From Planctomonas deserti (GTDB lineage Bacteria; Actinomycetota; Actinomycetes; Actinomycetales; Microbacteriaceae): 64,000 bases of DNA. Shown piece by piece: positions 43,763-53,557 of the stretch. The position numbers and the translations under genes are program-made. The stretch spans positions 372,001 to 436,000 of the forward strand of contig NZ_QANL01000003.1 in assembly GCF_003067705.1 (NCBI RefSeq), in the 5' to 3' direction. The notes below the pieces were generated by a model, which had not been told where the DNA came from, searched no databases, and saw only the letters and a program-made list of their open reading frames with translations. Each line of letters starts with the position of its first letter. Within the stretch, counting starts at the first letter, position 1.

Positions 43763-44737
43763 CTAGTGGGTCTCGCCGTCTCCGGCGCGAGCCGCAACGG
43801 GGACGGGGGTGGTGCCCGCGGCGGTCTCTCGATCGGGCTCGCCGGCCGCGGTGCTGCGGGCGCGCTTTCGTGGGTTGAGCTCGCTGACGAGGGCGCCGGC
43901 GACGATGAACGCCGCGCCGGCTATCGCGATCGGGGGGAGTCGGTCTCCCGCCGCCCGGCCGATGAACGCCGCCCAGACGGGCTCTGCGGCGTAGATGATC
44001 GTCGCCCGGGTGGGGGAGACCGACTTCTGCGCCCAGTTCATGGTCAGCTGGATGAGGCAGCTGGCGGCGCCGAGGGCGACGGCCGCTCCCACCCAGATCC
44101 ACGAGAATGCGGGCGGCTGCTCCGCGACGACCGGCACGGTCACGAATCCGAGCAGGCCGGCGACGAACAGCTGGACGACGGTCACCCGCCCGAGGTGCAC
44201 TTTGCCCGCGAACCAGCCGATGAGGATGATCTCCGCCGCGATCGGCAGGGTACTGATGATCGTCGCGATCTCGCCGGCGCCGAAGCTGAAGCCGACGCTG
44301 CCGGGATCGGCGATCAGCAGCAGACCGATGAAAGCGAGAGCGACACCGATCCAGGTGAACAGCCGGGGCGGTTTCTTGAAGACGAGCCACTGCAGAATCG
44401 GGACGAGGGGCACGTAGAGGGCGGTGAGAAACGCCGACGTGCTGCTGTTGATCGTCTGCAGCCCGACGGTCTGCAGACCGTACCCGAGGTAGATCATCAC
44501 GCCGATCGCGGCTCCCGCCAGCACCTCCCGACCCGTGATGCCTCGAAGGACGCGGGCGAAGAGGATAGCGCTGATGATGCCGGCCGTCACGAAACGCGTG
44601 CCGACGAAGAACCACGGCCCGCTGTACTGCACGGCGATGTGGACGATGAGGAAGGTCGACCCCCACACGGCCGTGATGAGGACGAGGGCCAGTTCCTGCC
44701 GGGAGATCACGCGACGCTTCGGCAGGGAGTGCAACAT
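43763..44737 (-). CDS. EamA/DMT-family exporter
   Basis: A 324-residue membrane protein with ten predicted helices in two EamA halves. Half 1: LALVLITAVWGSTFLIVHIAVQYSGPWFFVGTRFVTAG. Half 2: EIILIGWFAGKVHLGRVTVVQLFVAGLLGFVTVPVV, ending APTRATIIYAAEPVWAAFIGRAAGDRLPPIAIAGAAFIVAGALVSEL. ATG 44737 is preferred because it gives a short cytoplasmic N-terminus. There is no strong ribosome site. It diverges from an XRE-cupin regulator 31 bp away with shared TGCAC elements, so the regulator probably controls export of a small metabolite. Confidence 0.88.
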   Translation of the reverse strand: MLHSLPKRRVISRQELALVLITAVWGSTFLIVHIAVQYSGPWFFVGTRFVTAGIISAILFARVLRGITGREVLAGAAIGVMIYLGYGLQTVGLQTINSSTSAFLTALYVPLVPILQWLVFKKPPRLFTWIGVALAFIGLLLIADPGSVGFSFGAGEIATIISTLPIAAEIILIGWFAGKVHLGRVTVVQLFVAGLLGFVTVPVVAEQPPAFSWIWVGAAVALGAASCLIQLTMNWAQKSVSPTRATIIYAAEPVWAAFIGRAAGDRLPPIAIAGAAFIVAGALVSELNPRKRARSTAAGEPDRETAAGTTPVPVAARAGDGETH

Positions 44738-44739
44738 GC

Positions 44740-44768
44740 TGCACACTCTATGGTGCAGGATAGTGCAC
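44740..44768. promoter_or_regulatory. Three TGCAC/GTGCA half-sites between eamA and XRE-cupin gene
   Basis: TGCAC at 44740-44744, GTGCA at 44753-44757 and the palindrome GTGCAC at 44763-44768 fill the 31-bp space between the two start codons. The first two form an inverted repeat with 8-bp spacing. The last two are direct repeats (ATGGTGCA, ATAGTGCA) 10 bp apart. Such a compact array covering both starts fits autoregulation and repression of the exporter by the adjacent HTH protein. Confidence 0.6.
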
Positions 44769-45323
44769 ATGCAAACCGCGGGTACACCGGCAGTCCTGGC
44801 GCACGTCGGCGGCAACGTCCGACGCTACAGAGCGGAGGCGGGCCTCAGCCAGGTCGCCCTCGCCGACCGGTCGGGAGTCAGCCGGCGCACGATCCTCAAG
44901 CTCGAGGCGGGCGAGGCGAACATCAGCCTGACCGGGCTCGATCATCTCGCCGATGCCTTGGGCGTCACGTTCGTGGATCTCGTGGCGGCACCGACGGCAC
45001 GGCGCGTGGACATCAACGAGCTCGCCTGGCGGGGGAGTCGACCGGAGAGTGTCGCGATGCTGCTTGCCTCCGTTCCCGCCGCCTCGGAAGCCCAGCTCTG
45101 GACCTGGACGCTCGGGCCCGGGGACCGGTACGACGCCGAGCCCGACCCGGCCGGATGGTCGGAGATGATCCTCGTCACCGCCGGGTCTCTCCGGATCGAG
45201 CAGCACGGCGGCACGACCGAACTCGGTGTCGGCGACCACCTCGCCTTCCCGACCGCGCAGCGATACGCGTACGTGAACCCCGGCGACACGCTGGTCCGAT
45301 TCGTTCGCGTCGTCGTGAGCTGA
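44769..45323 (+). CDS. XRE-family regulator with C-terminal cupin domain
   Basis: A 184-residue protein. HTH: VGGNVRRYRAEAGLSQVALADRSGVSRRTILKLEAGEANISLTGLDHLADALGVTFVDLV. The cupin begins near residue 100: SEAQLWTWTLGPGDRYDAEPDPAGWSEMILVTAGSLRIEQHGGTTELGVGDHLAFPTAQRYAYVNPGDTLVRFVRVV. Regulators of this layout bind small effectors in the cupin barrel and often control an adjacent EamA exporter. ATG 44769 has no ribosome site and overlaps the operator region, so a leaderless transcript is possible. Confidence 0.88.
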   Translation: MQTAGTPAVLAHVGGNVRRYRAEAGLSQVALADRSGVSRRTILKLEAGEANISLTGLDHLADALGVTFVDLVAAPTARRVDINELAWRGSRPESVAMLLASVPAASEAQLWTWTLGPGDRYDAEPDPAGWSEMILVTAGSLRIEQHGGTTELGVGDHLAFPTAQRYAYVNPGDTLVRFVRVVVS

Positions 45324-45366
45324 CGCCGCAAGAAGCCCCGCCGCCGCTTCCGCGCGAATCATGCGG

Positions 45367-47048
<1,682 letters not shown>

Positions 47049-47070
47049 GAGGAACGCGCTACCGGGTCAC

Positions 47071-47640
47071 TCAGGCGGCGGACCGCAGGTCGAGGGCCAG
47101 GTCGCGACACAGCTGCCGGTACGTCGCAGGCGCCTTGCCGTCGAAATGCCGCTGGCCGTGCTGCCAGCCCTCCATCCACGGCAGCACCCAGAGCCGCGAG
47201 ACCACCTTTCCCAGCTGGCGCTCGAGCAGACGGACCTGTGCGCCGCGAGACTCTCGCCGCTCCGGGATGAGGACCACGCCGTGCAGGCGCACGTGCGTGC
47301 TCAGCTCGTCGCCTCTCGCCTCGAGAGCGGCTCGGTGAGCGGCCGCCACCCCCTCCTCCGTCAGCCGGGCCACCAGCGTCACGTCGTGCGAGGCGCCGGA
47401 CACCGATCGGAGGGGCCACGCGTGGTCCGCCGCGCGCGTGCCCGCCGTCAACTCCGCCAGCGTGGTCTCTCCGGCTCCGGCGTGGACACCGAGCCACCAC
47501 ATGTTCGCCTGAGCCCGCACGACCCGCCGCGGCAACGGCTGCCAGTCGGCCGTGGTCACAGCCGCCGGATCCCCGCTCGACCGCCGCCGGCCCGGTGAAA
47601 CGATGCCGCCCCAGTCACTCACGCGTTCCTTGATCATCAC
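47071..47640 (-). CDS. Unrecognised actinobacterial protein with a P-loop-like motif (possibly DUF6668-like)
   Basis: A 189-residue protein. The first 40 residues are polar; the core starts RRVVRAQANMWWLGVHAGAGETTLAEL. This looks like a Walker A loop (GxxxxGxTT) whose lysine is replaced by Glu. SHDVTLVARLTEEGVAAAHRAALEARGDELSTHVRLHGVVLIPERRESRGAQVRLLERQLGKVVSRLWVLPWMEGWQHG follows. From memory this resembles proteins labelled DUF6668, often found near mobile or conjugative gene sets, but this is not certain. GTG 47640 or ATG 47637 could be the start. It may be an orphan of a lost cluster together with the frameshifted gene next to it. Confidence 0.65.
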   Translation of the reverse strand: MMIKERVSDWGGIVSPGRRRSSGDPAAVTTADWQPLPRRVVRAQANMWWLGVHAGAGETTLAELTAGTRAADHAWPLRSVSGASHDVTLVARLTEEGVAAAHRAALEARGDELSTHVRLHGVVLIPERRESRGAQVRLLERQLGKVVSRLWVLPWMEGWQHGQRHFDGKAPATYRQLCRDLALDLRSAA

Positions 47641-47789
47641 GCACCCCCATGCTGTGTGAACCCCTGCCCTCCATTCTGCCCCTGCTGGCTCCTGGTCGCA
47701 CTCCCGCGGTCGACAACGGCCGTCGTCTCGAACCGGCGCTCACGGCTGCCGGTGGGGTGCCGTTCCGGTCGCAGTGATGACGACGGGGA

Positions 47790-49109
47790 TCAGGCGCCGG
47801 TCGCCGTGCGCGGGACGCCGTCGGCGTGCGGATCGGTGCCCGTGCCGACCTTGCGGTAGTGACGGTTCCGGACGGCGAGGATGGTGCCTCCGATGACCGC
47901 AGCGAGGAATGAGCCCGCGAGCACGCCGACTTTCACATGATCGTCGGACGCGCTGCCGGCGCCGTAGGAGAGTTCCCCGACGAGCAGGGAGACGGTGAAG
48001 CCGATGCCGGCGACGAACGCCATGCCGACCACGTCGATCCAGCGGAGCGCCGGATCGAGGGCGATCCCGCGAAAGCGGGTGAGGAGGAACGTGCTGCCGG
48101 TGATGCCGACCGCCTTGCCGATGACCAGGCCGGCGATGATCCCGACCGCGATCGAGTCCTGGAACGACTCGAGCAGGCCGGCGAAGCCGCCGACGGTGAC
48201 GCCGGCGGAGAAGAAGGCGAACACGGGAACGGCGAACGCCGTGGAGAGCACGCTCCACCGGTCGGCGAAGTGCGCAGCGAGTCCGTCGTAGAGGGGACGG
48301 CCGCTGCCGTCCGTGCCGACCTTCACGCGGGCCCGCTTCGTGGCGATGACCGGAACCACGAATCCCAGGAGTACGCCGGCGACGGTCGCGTGGATGCCGG
48401 CGGCGTGCACGAGCGCCCAGGTCATCACGCCGAGGGGGATCAGGATCCACCAGGCGCGCACACCCCGCTGCACGCACACGGCGAAGACGGCGAGCGGGAT
48501 CAGCGCGAGACCGAGCATCAGCAGATCGATGCCCGCGGTGTAGAAGACGGCGATGATCGTGATGGCGATGAGGTCGTCGACCACGGCCAGAGTGAGCAGG
48601 AACGTGCGCAGCGCAGGCGGCAGGAACTTCCCGACGACGGCGATGACGGCGACCGCGAACGCGATGTCGGTCGCGGCCGGGATGGCCCAGCCGGCGAGCG
48701 CACTGCCGCCTCGGGGCAGGTTCACCGCCACGAAGATCAGGGCGGGCACGACGACGCCGCCCACCGCGGCGACGATCGGCACGATGGCCGTGCGGGGGTT
48801 GCGGAGCTTGCCCGCAACGAACTCCTCCTTGAGTTCGAGGCCGACGACGAAGAAGAAGATGGCGAGCAGGCCATCGGCGGCCCATGCACCGACGCTGAGA
48901 TTCAGGTGCAGGGCCTCGGGTCCGAAGCGGAAGTCCCGGACCGACTCGTACAGCCCGGCGGCCGGGCTGTTGGCGATGACCAGCGCGAGCAGGGTCGCCG
49001 CGAGGAGAATGGCTCCTCCCACGGTGTCCTCGCGGAGCGTCTGGTGAATTCCGCGCCAGAGGGCGTGAGGAGCTTGATCGGCGGGCAGGTCGGCGTGCTG
49101 ATGCGACAT
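47790..49109 (-). CDS. nhaA: Na+/H+ antiporter NhaA
   Basis: A 439-residue antiporter with about 12 helices. NhaA landmarks: GAWAADGLLAIFFFVVGLELKEEFVAG, PALIFVAVNL, GWAIPAATDIAFAVAVIAVVGKFLPPALRTFLLTLAVVDDLIAITIIAVFYT, where the two adjacent Asp residues of VVDDL bind Na+ and drive transport. PVFAFFSAGVTV and IAGLVIGKAVGITGSTFLLTRF follow. It exchanges Na+ for H+ and maintains pH and salt balance. The C-terminal RNRHYRKVGTGTDPHADGVPR is a short variable tail. Single gene. Confidence 0.95.
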   Translation of the reverse strand: MSHQHADLPADQAPHALWRGIHQTLREDTVGGAILLAATLLALVIANSPAAGLYESVRDFRFGPEALHLNLSVGAWAADGLLAIFFFVVGLELKEEFVAGKLRNPRTAIVPIVAAVGGVVVPALIFVAVNLPRGGSALAGWAIPAATDIAFAVAVIAVVGKFLPPALRTFLLTLAVVDDLIAITIIAVFYTAGIDLLMLGLALIPLAVFAVCVQRGVRAWWILIPLGVMTWALVHAAGIHATVAGVLLGFVVPVIATKRARVKVGTDGSGRPLYDGLAAHFADRWSVLSTAFAVPVFAFFSAGVTVGGFAGLLESFQDSIAVGIIAGLVIGKAVGITGSTFLLTRFRGIALDPALRWIDVVGMAFVAGIGFTVSLLVGELSYGAGSASDDHVKVGVLAGSFLAAVIGGTILAVRNRHYRKVGTGTDPHADGVPRTATGA

Positions 49110-49184
49110 GGGGGATCCATCCTGAGGGGAGGCGAACGCGGGGATGCGCGGCCGCTATCTCTCAGAAGGAGGGGCGGTCGCGGA

Positions 49185-49352
49185 TCAGCGGCGCGGCGGC
49201 GGGCAGCCGGCGATCTCGCCGTGCGCGTTGGTGCCCCAGGAGCTCAGCCATCCGTTCGTGCCCGAGGCGCGCTTGGTCAGCAGCAGCCGGTTCGGAAACG
49301 CCGCCGCCGCCCGCGCGCGGGCGCGCGGGACCGATGCGGTGAACGGGAACAT
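49185..49352 (-). CDS. Small hypothetical protein, possibly leaderless
   Basis: The possible product has 55 residues: a basic Ala/Arg-rich start (FPFTASVPRARARAAAAFPNRLLLTKR) and the ending GWLSSWGTNAHGEIAGCPPPRR. The ATG at 49352 lies about 9 nt after TACACT, a decent -10, which fits a leaderless transcript. No family is recognised, and the composition could be chance in GC-rich DNA. Confidence 0.35.
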   Translation of the reverse strand: MFPFTASVPRARARAAAAFPNRLLLTKRASGTNGWLSSWGTNAHGEIAGCPPPRR

Positions 49353-49535
49353 GTCGCCAGTGTACCGGGGCGACCCGGTGGGAGCCGGGGGAGCAGTGAT
49401 CCCGGCGGGCCGAGGGAGGACCCCACCCAGGCGACCCGCCACTGCCAGCCCAGCCCCATCAGCCGGCCGTGAAGCTGACCCGGTTTCGACCTCATCCGCC
49501 ACCATCGACAGGTCTGCGCCGCAGGGGCGGTGCGA

Positions 49536-49883
49536 TCAGTAGTCGCTGAAGATGCCGAAGTCGTCGAGGTCCGGGACGTCCTCCATCTCGTCCGGCCACG
49601 ACGGCCGACCCGGCTCCAACTCGCGCGTCATCGCCTCGAGCCGCTCGATGATGACCGGGTCATCGAGATCGCTCGCGGGCTGCTCGACGGGGATCGAATA
49701 GATCTGGCTCGCGGGGCCGATGATGAGATGGGCGAGAACGGGGGTGCCGCCCTCGGCGAGCATCGGTATGGACACGACGTCGGACTGGCCCGCGTTCGCC
49801 AACGCCCGGGAGTATCGCAGGACCGCTTTGCACGTGAGATCACCGACGAGGATGTGATCGCCCGCGTAGAAGAGCTTTCTCAT
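49536..49883 (-). CDS. Conserved hypothetical protein, 115 aa
   Basis: The product begins MRKLFYAGDHILVGDLTCKAVLRYSRALANAGQSDVVSIPMLAEGG, continues PVLAHLIIGPASQIYSIPVEQPASDLDDPVIIERLEAMTRELEP and ends in an acidic tail with PDEMEDVPDLDDFGIF. The mix of beta-strands and an acidic C-terminus, with a GGAG ribosome site 5 nt before the ATG, supports a real gene. Similar short proteins occur in actinobacteria without known function. A strong hairpin lies immediately before the ribosome site. Confidence 0.75.
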   Translation of the reverse strand: MRKLFYAGDHILVGDLTCKAVLRYSRALANAGQSDVVSIPMLAEGGTPVLAHLIIGPASQIYSIPVEQPASDLDDPVIIERLEAMTRELEPGRPSWPDEMEDVPDLDDFGIFSDY

Positions 49884-49888
49884 TTCTC

Positions 49889-49921
49889 CACTGTCCCGCC
49901 GTCGAGGAGGGCGGGACAGTG
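49889..49921 (-). terminator. Hairpin after the MBL gene, touching the next ribosome site
   Basis: CACTGTCCCGCC and GGCGGGACAGTG make a perfect 12-bp stem with a 9-nt loop. It lies 76 bp downstream of the MBL-fold gene stop and probably ends that transcript. Its last stem base is followed directly by the GGAG ribosome site of the downstream gene, so it may also influence translation. Confidence 0.7.
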
Positions 49922-49996
49922 GCTTGCCGGTAGCCCCTTCCTCCCCTATAGAACGCATGCGGGCACCGCCGTTCCGGTTCGGGGCTGGAGCGCGCG

Positions 49997-50737
49997 TTAC
50001 GCCACCAGCGCGCGGGCGACCGCGTCGGCGGGCTTCCCCGCCCAGCTCTGCCCGTGTCCCGGCAGCAGCACCTCGGCGTCGAGCGCGGCGAGGTGCACCA
50101 GTGACCGTCGCGCCGTTTCGGTGTCGGCGTGGAACATCGGGAGCAGCAGTTGGGGTCCGGAGCGCCGCGAGGTGCGATGCCCGGTCACGAGCGCGTCCCC
50201 GACAACGACGGCGCCCTCGCCCTCGAAATGGAACATCGTGCTGCCGGTGGTGTGTCCGGACGCGGCGACCGCCGCCGGCCTGCCCGGCACGTCGACCCTG
50301 CCGCCGCAATCGGGCACGGCGCGAGCGCTGGGCACCGCCAACCCCGGCTGCCCGCGAAGAAGCGGCAGGATCTCCACCGCCCAGGCCAGGACCCCGGGAC
50401 GGAACGCGTTGCGCAGCACGTCGGGTGGGCCGACCTGCTCGAGGAACTCGCGCCTCAGGTGCGGCACCTCCCGCTCCCCGCCGAACACGGGCACCCCGTA
50501 CTCGTCGGCAAGCCAGGAGGCGCCGCCCAGGTGATCCGCGTGTGCGTGCGTCACCAGGACCGCGTCGACATCGCCGGGGCTCCGTCCCACCCGCCCGAGC
50601 GACTCCTCGAGCTCGGCGCGTTGACCGAGATAGCCCGAGTCAAGGAGGACCAGGCCGTCCGGGCCGCGATAGATCGTCCAGTTCGCGTGCTTCGTCCTGG
50701 CGAAGTGCAGCCGTGACGTTATCTGTTGCAGGTGCAT
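49997..50737 (-). CDS. MBL-fold metallo-hydrolase
   Basis: A 246-residue metallo-beta-lactamase-fold hydrolase. Zinc ligands: VLVTHAHADHLGG, SGHTTGSTMFHFEGEGAVVVGDALVTGH and the C-terminal LLPGHGQSW. The start MHLQQITSRLHFARTKHANWTIYRG and the overall length fit small actinobacterial MBL hydrolases of the glyoxalase II / lactonase type. Substrate unknown. The ATG at 50737 lies 24 bp after the methyltransferase stop in the same direction, so the two are probably cotranscribed. Confidence 0.9.
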   Translation of the reverse strand: MHLQQITSRLHFARTKHANWTIYRGPDGLVLLDSGYLGQRAELEESLGRVGRSPGDVDAVLVTHAHADHLGGASWLADEYGVPVFGGEREVPHLRREFLEQVGPPDVLRNAFRPGVLAWAVEILPLLRGQPGLAVPSARAVPDCGGRVDVPGRPAAVAASGHTTGSTMFHFEGEGAVVVGDALVTGHRTSRRSGPQLLLPMFHADTETARRSLVHLAALDAEVLLPGHGQSWAGKPADAVARALVA

Positions 50738-50761
50738 GGGGGCATCCTCTCCCGCCAGCCG

Positions 50762-51661
50762 TCAGGAGGGCGCCAGGGCCCCGACCAGGATCGGTCCGCC
50801 CGGCACCGTCTCGAAGCGCCTCACGTCTTCGAAGCCTCGCCGGCTCAGCCGCCGCACCACCTCGCTCGCCGTGAGCGTGCCCCCGCCCGTGAGCGATGCG
50901 AGCCAGGCACCGGCCGCGGCGGCGCGCCGATCCTCGACGTCCGGCTGCGTGCCGAGGACGAGCAGGCCCGCCGGTCGGAGGGCGGCGGTCACCCGCGTCA
51001 CCGCCTGGTCGACGATGCCGTCCGGAAGGAACGGCAGGGGCATCCAGACGACGTCGTAGCGCTTCAGCTCGTCGAGCTCGGTCACGTCCTGGCGGCGGTA
51101 GTGGATGCGGGCCGAGACCTCACCCGGAGCGGCGGTGAGTCGCTCCCGGGCGATCTCGAGCGGCCGGTCCGCGATGTCGATCCCGGTCACCTCGACCCGC
51201 GGCAGCGACTCGGCGAGAGCGGAGGCGATCGCCCCGATGCCCGTACCGACGTCGAGCACGCGCGCGCGTGATCCGGGCTCGAGGAACCCGTAGGCCGGTC
51301 CGATGCGCGACAGCAGCACGCGAGCCATGAGGACGGACGAGCGCCCCTGCGCCACGAGAACGTCGTCGCTCAGATCCGACCACGTCTCTGTCGCACCCGC
51401 ACCCGCGGCCGCGGCCTGGTTCAGAAGGCTGACGAGGTTGTTCCCCCGCGGCTGTCGCTCCCGCCACAGGGCGTCCAGGACGCCTTCCGCGCCTCCGGGC
51501 AGCGTCTCCAGCACGGCGGCGCGCGCGGGGTCCACCCGGAGAGCCTCGGCAGGGCTGCCTGCTCGCCCGTCACGGAGAGCGGATGCAAGGGCGGCCGCGA
51601 CGATCGACGAGGTCGTGAGCTCGCTGATGGTGGTGGCCGGGTCGGAGTGCGATGCAAGCAC
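50762..51661 (-). CDS. Class I SAM-dependent methyltransferase
   Basis: A protein of about 299 residues. The N-terminal 130 residues are helical (TTSSIVAAALASALRDGRAG; GNNLVSLLNQAAAAGAGATETWSDLSDDVLVAQGRSS), as in O-methyltransferase-like proteins. The SAM site is RARVLDVGTGIGAIASALAESLPRVEVTGIDIADRPLEIARERL, followed by YDVVWMPLPFLPDGIVDQAVTRVTAALRPAGLLVLG. The product class (small molecule methyltransferase) is likely, the target unknown. GTG 51661 is the best start although no strong ribosome site is present; the longer open frame upstream lacks family character. Confidence 0.82.
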   Translation of the reverse strand: MLASHSDPATTISELTTSSIVAAALASALRDGRAGSPAEALRVDPARAAVLETLPGGAEGVLDALWRERQPRGNNLVSLLNQAAAAGAGATETWSDLSDDVLVAQGRSSVLMARVLLSRIGPAYGFLEPGSRARVLDVGTGIGAIASALAESLPRVEVTGIDIADRPLEIARERLTAAPGEVSARIHYRRQDVTELDELKRYDVVWMPLPFLPDGIVDQAVTRVTAALRPAGLLVLGTQPDVEDRRAAAAGAWLASLTGGGTLTASEVVRRLSRRGFEDVRRFETVPGGPILVGALAPS

Positions 51662-51762
51662 GGTGGTGTCATCCGTTCTGATCGTGGCGGAGGTAGGGGT
51701 ATCGAGCAGACCGCGGTCACGGGGACTCCTGGTCCACCGGCACCGTTCGCTAGGGTTTCGAC

Positions 51763-51903
51763 ATGGATCAGCACATTCCGGGCCCTGACGAATCGGCCAT
51801 CCCCGAGCTCGAGGTCGACGAGACCGTCGCCCCGCGGCCGGAGGAGGAGATCGCCGACATCGGTCGCGCTGAGCCGGACGTCGAGGACCACCGCCGGTCC
51901 TGA
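51763..51903 (+). CDS. Small acidic protein, 46 aa, probably leaderless
   Basis: A short gene that starts MDQHIPGPDESAIPELEVDE and ends IADIGRAEPDVEDHRRS. About a third of its residues are Asp or Glu, and Pro is frequent. TAGGGT (51751-51756) sits 6 nt upstream of the ATG, the right distance for a -10 of a leaderless mRNA. The stop is 3 bp from the end of the convergent TRIC-like gene. Disordered, unknown role. Codon third positions are strongly GC-biased, which supports coding. Confidence 0.58.
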   Translation: MDQHIPGPDESAIPELEVDETVAPRPEEEIADIGRAEPDVEDHRRS

Positions 51904-51906
51904 TCC

Positions 51907-52584
51907 TCAGGTGGTGCCGTCCGAGGGCTGAGGCGCCTCCCGCCGTCTCGCCCTCAGGGGGCGCTGCTCCGGAAAGGTCCAGCCGAAGTAGACCGACGCG
52001 AGGCGCACGGCGGCGGTCACGGTCACACACACCAGCCCCGCGATCGGCACCGGCGTGCCGAGTGACACGAGCACGATGAGGGTGCCGGCGCCGGCCGCCG
52101 CGGCGACGGCGTACAGGGTACCGACGTGGAGGAAGGAGATCGGGAGGTTCAGCAGCACGTCCCGCAGCATCCCGCCGCCGATGGCCCCGATGACGCCGAC
52201 CACGAGGGCGCCGACCTCGCCGACGCCGAGAGACAGGGCCTTCGAGGCGGCGATCGCCCCGAACAGTCCCATGACGACGGCGTCCAGCGTCGTGATGCCC
52301 CACTCCGCCCGAGCGAGCACCGGCTGCACGGCCATGCCGAGCATGGCGGATGCTCCGGCCACGGTCACGTACCAGTTCATCCAGAAGACCACGGGCCGTT
52401 CATCGAGCACGATGTCGCGAAGCACGCTGCCGCCGAGCGACACGGCGAGACCGATCACGATGACCCCGAGCACATCGATGCGGCGCTCTCGCAGCCCCGC
52501 GGCGAACAGCGCGCCCTGGAGGCCGCCCAGGCCGGCGGCGAGGAGCTCGACCCAGAGCGTCACCGAGAACGGGGTGACGGTCAT
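51907..52584 (-). CDS. TRIC-like/UPF0126 family membrane protein
   Basis: A 225-residue membrane protein made of two UPF0126 repeats. Repeat 1: AAGLGGLQGALFAAGLRERRIDVLGVIVIGLAVSLGGSVLRDIVLDERPVVF. Repeat 2: TTLDAVVMGLFGAIAASKALSLGVGEVGALVVGVIGAIGGGMLRDVLLNLPISFL. The paired GG-x-x-RD motifs are the family signature. Bacterial members form trimeric cation channels, but physiological substrates are debated (glycine transport has been proposed). A C-terminal basic tail follows (RRREAPQPSDG). Confidence 0.9.
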   Translation of the reverse strand: MTVTPFSVTLWVELLAAGLGGLQGALFAAGLRERRIDVLGVIVIGLAVSLGGSVLRDIVLDERPVVFWMNWYVTVAGASAMLGMAVQPVLARAEWGITTLDAVVMGLFGAIAASKALSLGVGEVGALVVGVIGAIGGGMLRDVLLNLPISFLHVGTLYAVAAAAGAGTLIVLVSLGTPVPIAGLVCVTVTAAVRLASVYFGWTFPEQRPLRARRREAPQPSDGTT

Positions 52585-52657
52585 GCGGGTTCCTCCTCGA
52601 ACGGGGCCGGCTCACGGAGCGTGAGCCGGCCCGAGGGGTGCGACATCGGAGGGAGCG

Positions 52658-53368
52658 TCAGCCGACGCTGACGGGCACGTTCCGCGCGGCGGTGACGATG
52701 ACCTCGGCGATCGCGGCGGGCTGCGAGACGAACAGCGCGTGGCTGGCCGGCACGGTCGTGATGCTCGCGCCGATCCGTGTGGCCATGTGCTGCAGCATCG
52801 CCTGATCGAACGCGTTGTCCTCCGTACCGATCACGGCCCAGCTCGGCTTGTCCCGCCAGGCCGCGTTCCCCACCGGGGTACTGAAGACCGACATGTTGAT
52901 GGGCACCTGCGAGTCCCGGAGGAAGGCCGCGTCCGCTTTCCCGAGGTCTGCGGCGAAGCCGATGGCGAACTTCTCGGGGTTGAGGAAGCCGAATCCGTCG
53001 TCGCCCACGTCGATGACGAAGTGGGGAGTCGGGCCGAAGCCCTCGTACTGCTGCGCAGTCGTCTCACCGGCGTCGGGCGCCAGGGCCGACACGTAGACCA
53101 GGCCGGCGACGTTCGGATGCACGCCGGCCTCGGTGATGACGGTGCCGCCCCAGGAGTGGCCGACGAGGATCGTCGCGCCGTCCTGCCTGTCGAGCACCCG
53201 GGTGGTCGCCGCGACGTCGTCCGCGAGCGAGGTGAGCGGGATCTGGGCGATCGTGACGTGGTATCCCTGGGCCACCAGCGCGTCGTACACGCCGCGCCAG
53301 CCCGATCCGTCCGCGAACGCGCCGTGCACGAGCACGACGTTGGAGATGTCTTCGGAAGCGTTGCTCAT
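52658..53368 (-). CDS. Alpha/beta hydrolase (plant esterase-like)
   Basis: A 236-residue alpha/beta hydrolase. VVLVHGAFADGSGWRGVYDALVAQGYHVTIAQIPLTSLADDV is the family start, the nucleophile elbow is ILVGHSWGGTVITEAG, and the acid is in WAVIGTEDNAFDQAM. The histidine is in VPASHALFVSQPAAIAEVI. This subgroup resembles plant salicylate/pheophorbide esterases and is widespread in actinobacteria, often beside a regulator. It diverges from a GntR gene with a 30-bp palindrome in between, so it is likely under that regulator. Confidence 0.9.
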   Translation of the reverse strand: MSNASEDISNVVLVHGAFADGSGWRGVYDALVAQGYHVTIAQIPLTSLADDVAATTRVLDRQDGATILVGHSWGGTVITEAGVHPNVAGLVYVSALAPDAGETTAQQYEGFGPTPHFVIDVGDDGFGFLNPEKFAIGFAADLGKADAAFLRDSQVPINMSVFSTPVGNAAWRDKPSWAVIGTEDNAFDQAMLQHMATRIGASITTVPASHALFVSQPAAIAEVIVTAARNVPVSVG

Positions 53369-53438
53369 GGTGCTTGTTCCTCTCCGTTCTCGCGCCGCGG
53401 GGCGGCGCGACTTGTTTTGTGGAGGCGGCGGCGCCGCA

Positions 53439-53468
53439 TGCCGATACGCAATATATTGCGTATCGGCA
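53439..53468. promoter_or_regulatory. 30-bp perfect palindrome, operator of the GntR/hydrolase pair
   Basis: The left arm TGCCGATACGCAATA is followed immediately by its exact reverse complement (right arm ends at 53468). It lies 70 bp before the hydrolase start and about 90 bp before the GntR start. A second copy of the core, TACGCAAT-G-TATT (53543-53559, 14 of 17 positions), overlaps the GntR start codons. Binding at the second site would repress the regulator itself. The AT-rich centre also provides plausible -10 sequences for both directions. Confidence 0.85.
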
Positions 53469-53557
53469 ACGGATGCAAGGGGGAGTGGGAGGCGCAGAAG
53501 ACCCGGCCGAGCGCGCGTCGATTTGCAGCCCCGACGATGTTGTACGCAATGTATTAC

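Noticed and set aside
47937-49472. 511-residue plus-strand open frame opposite nhaA
   Set aside because: Asp/Gly/Arg-rich mirror of NhaA with no recognisable domain.
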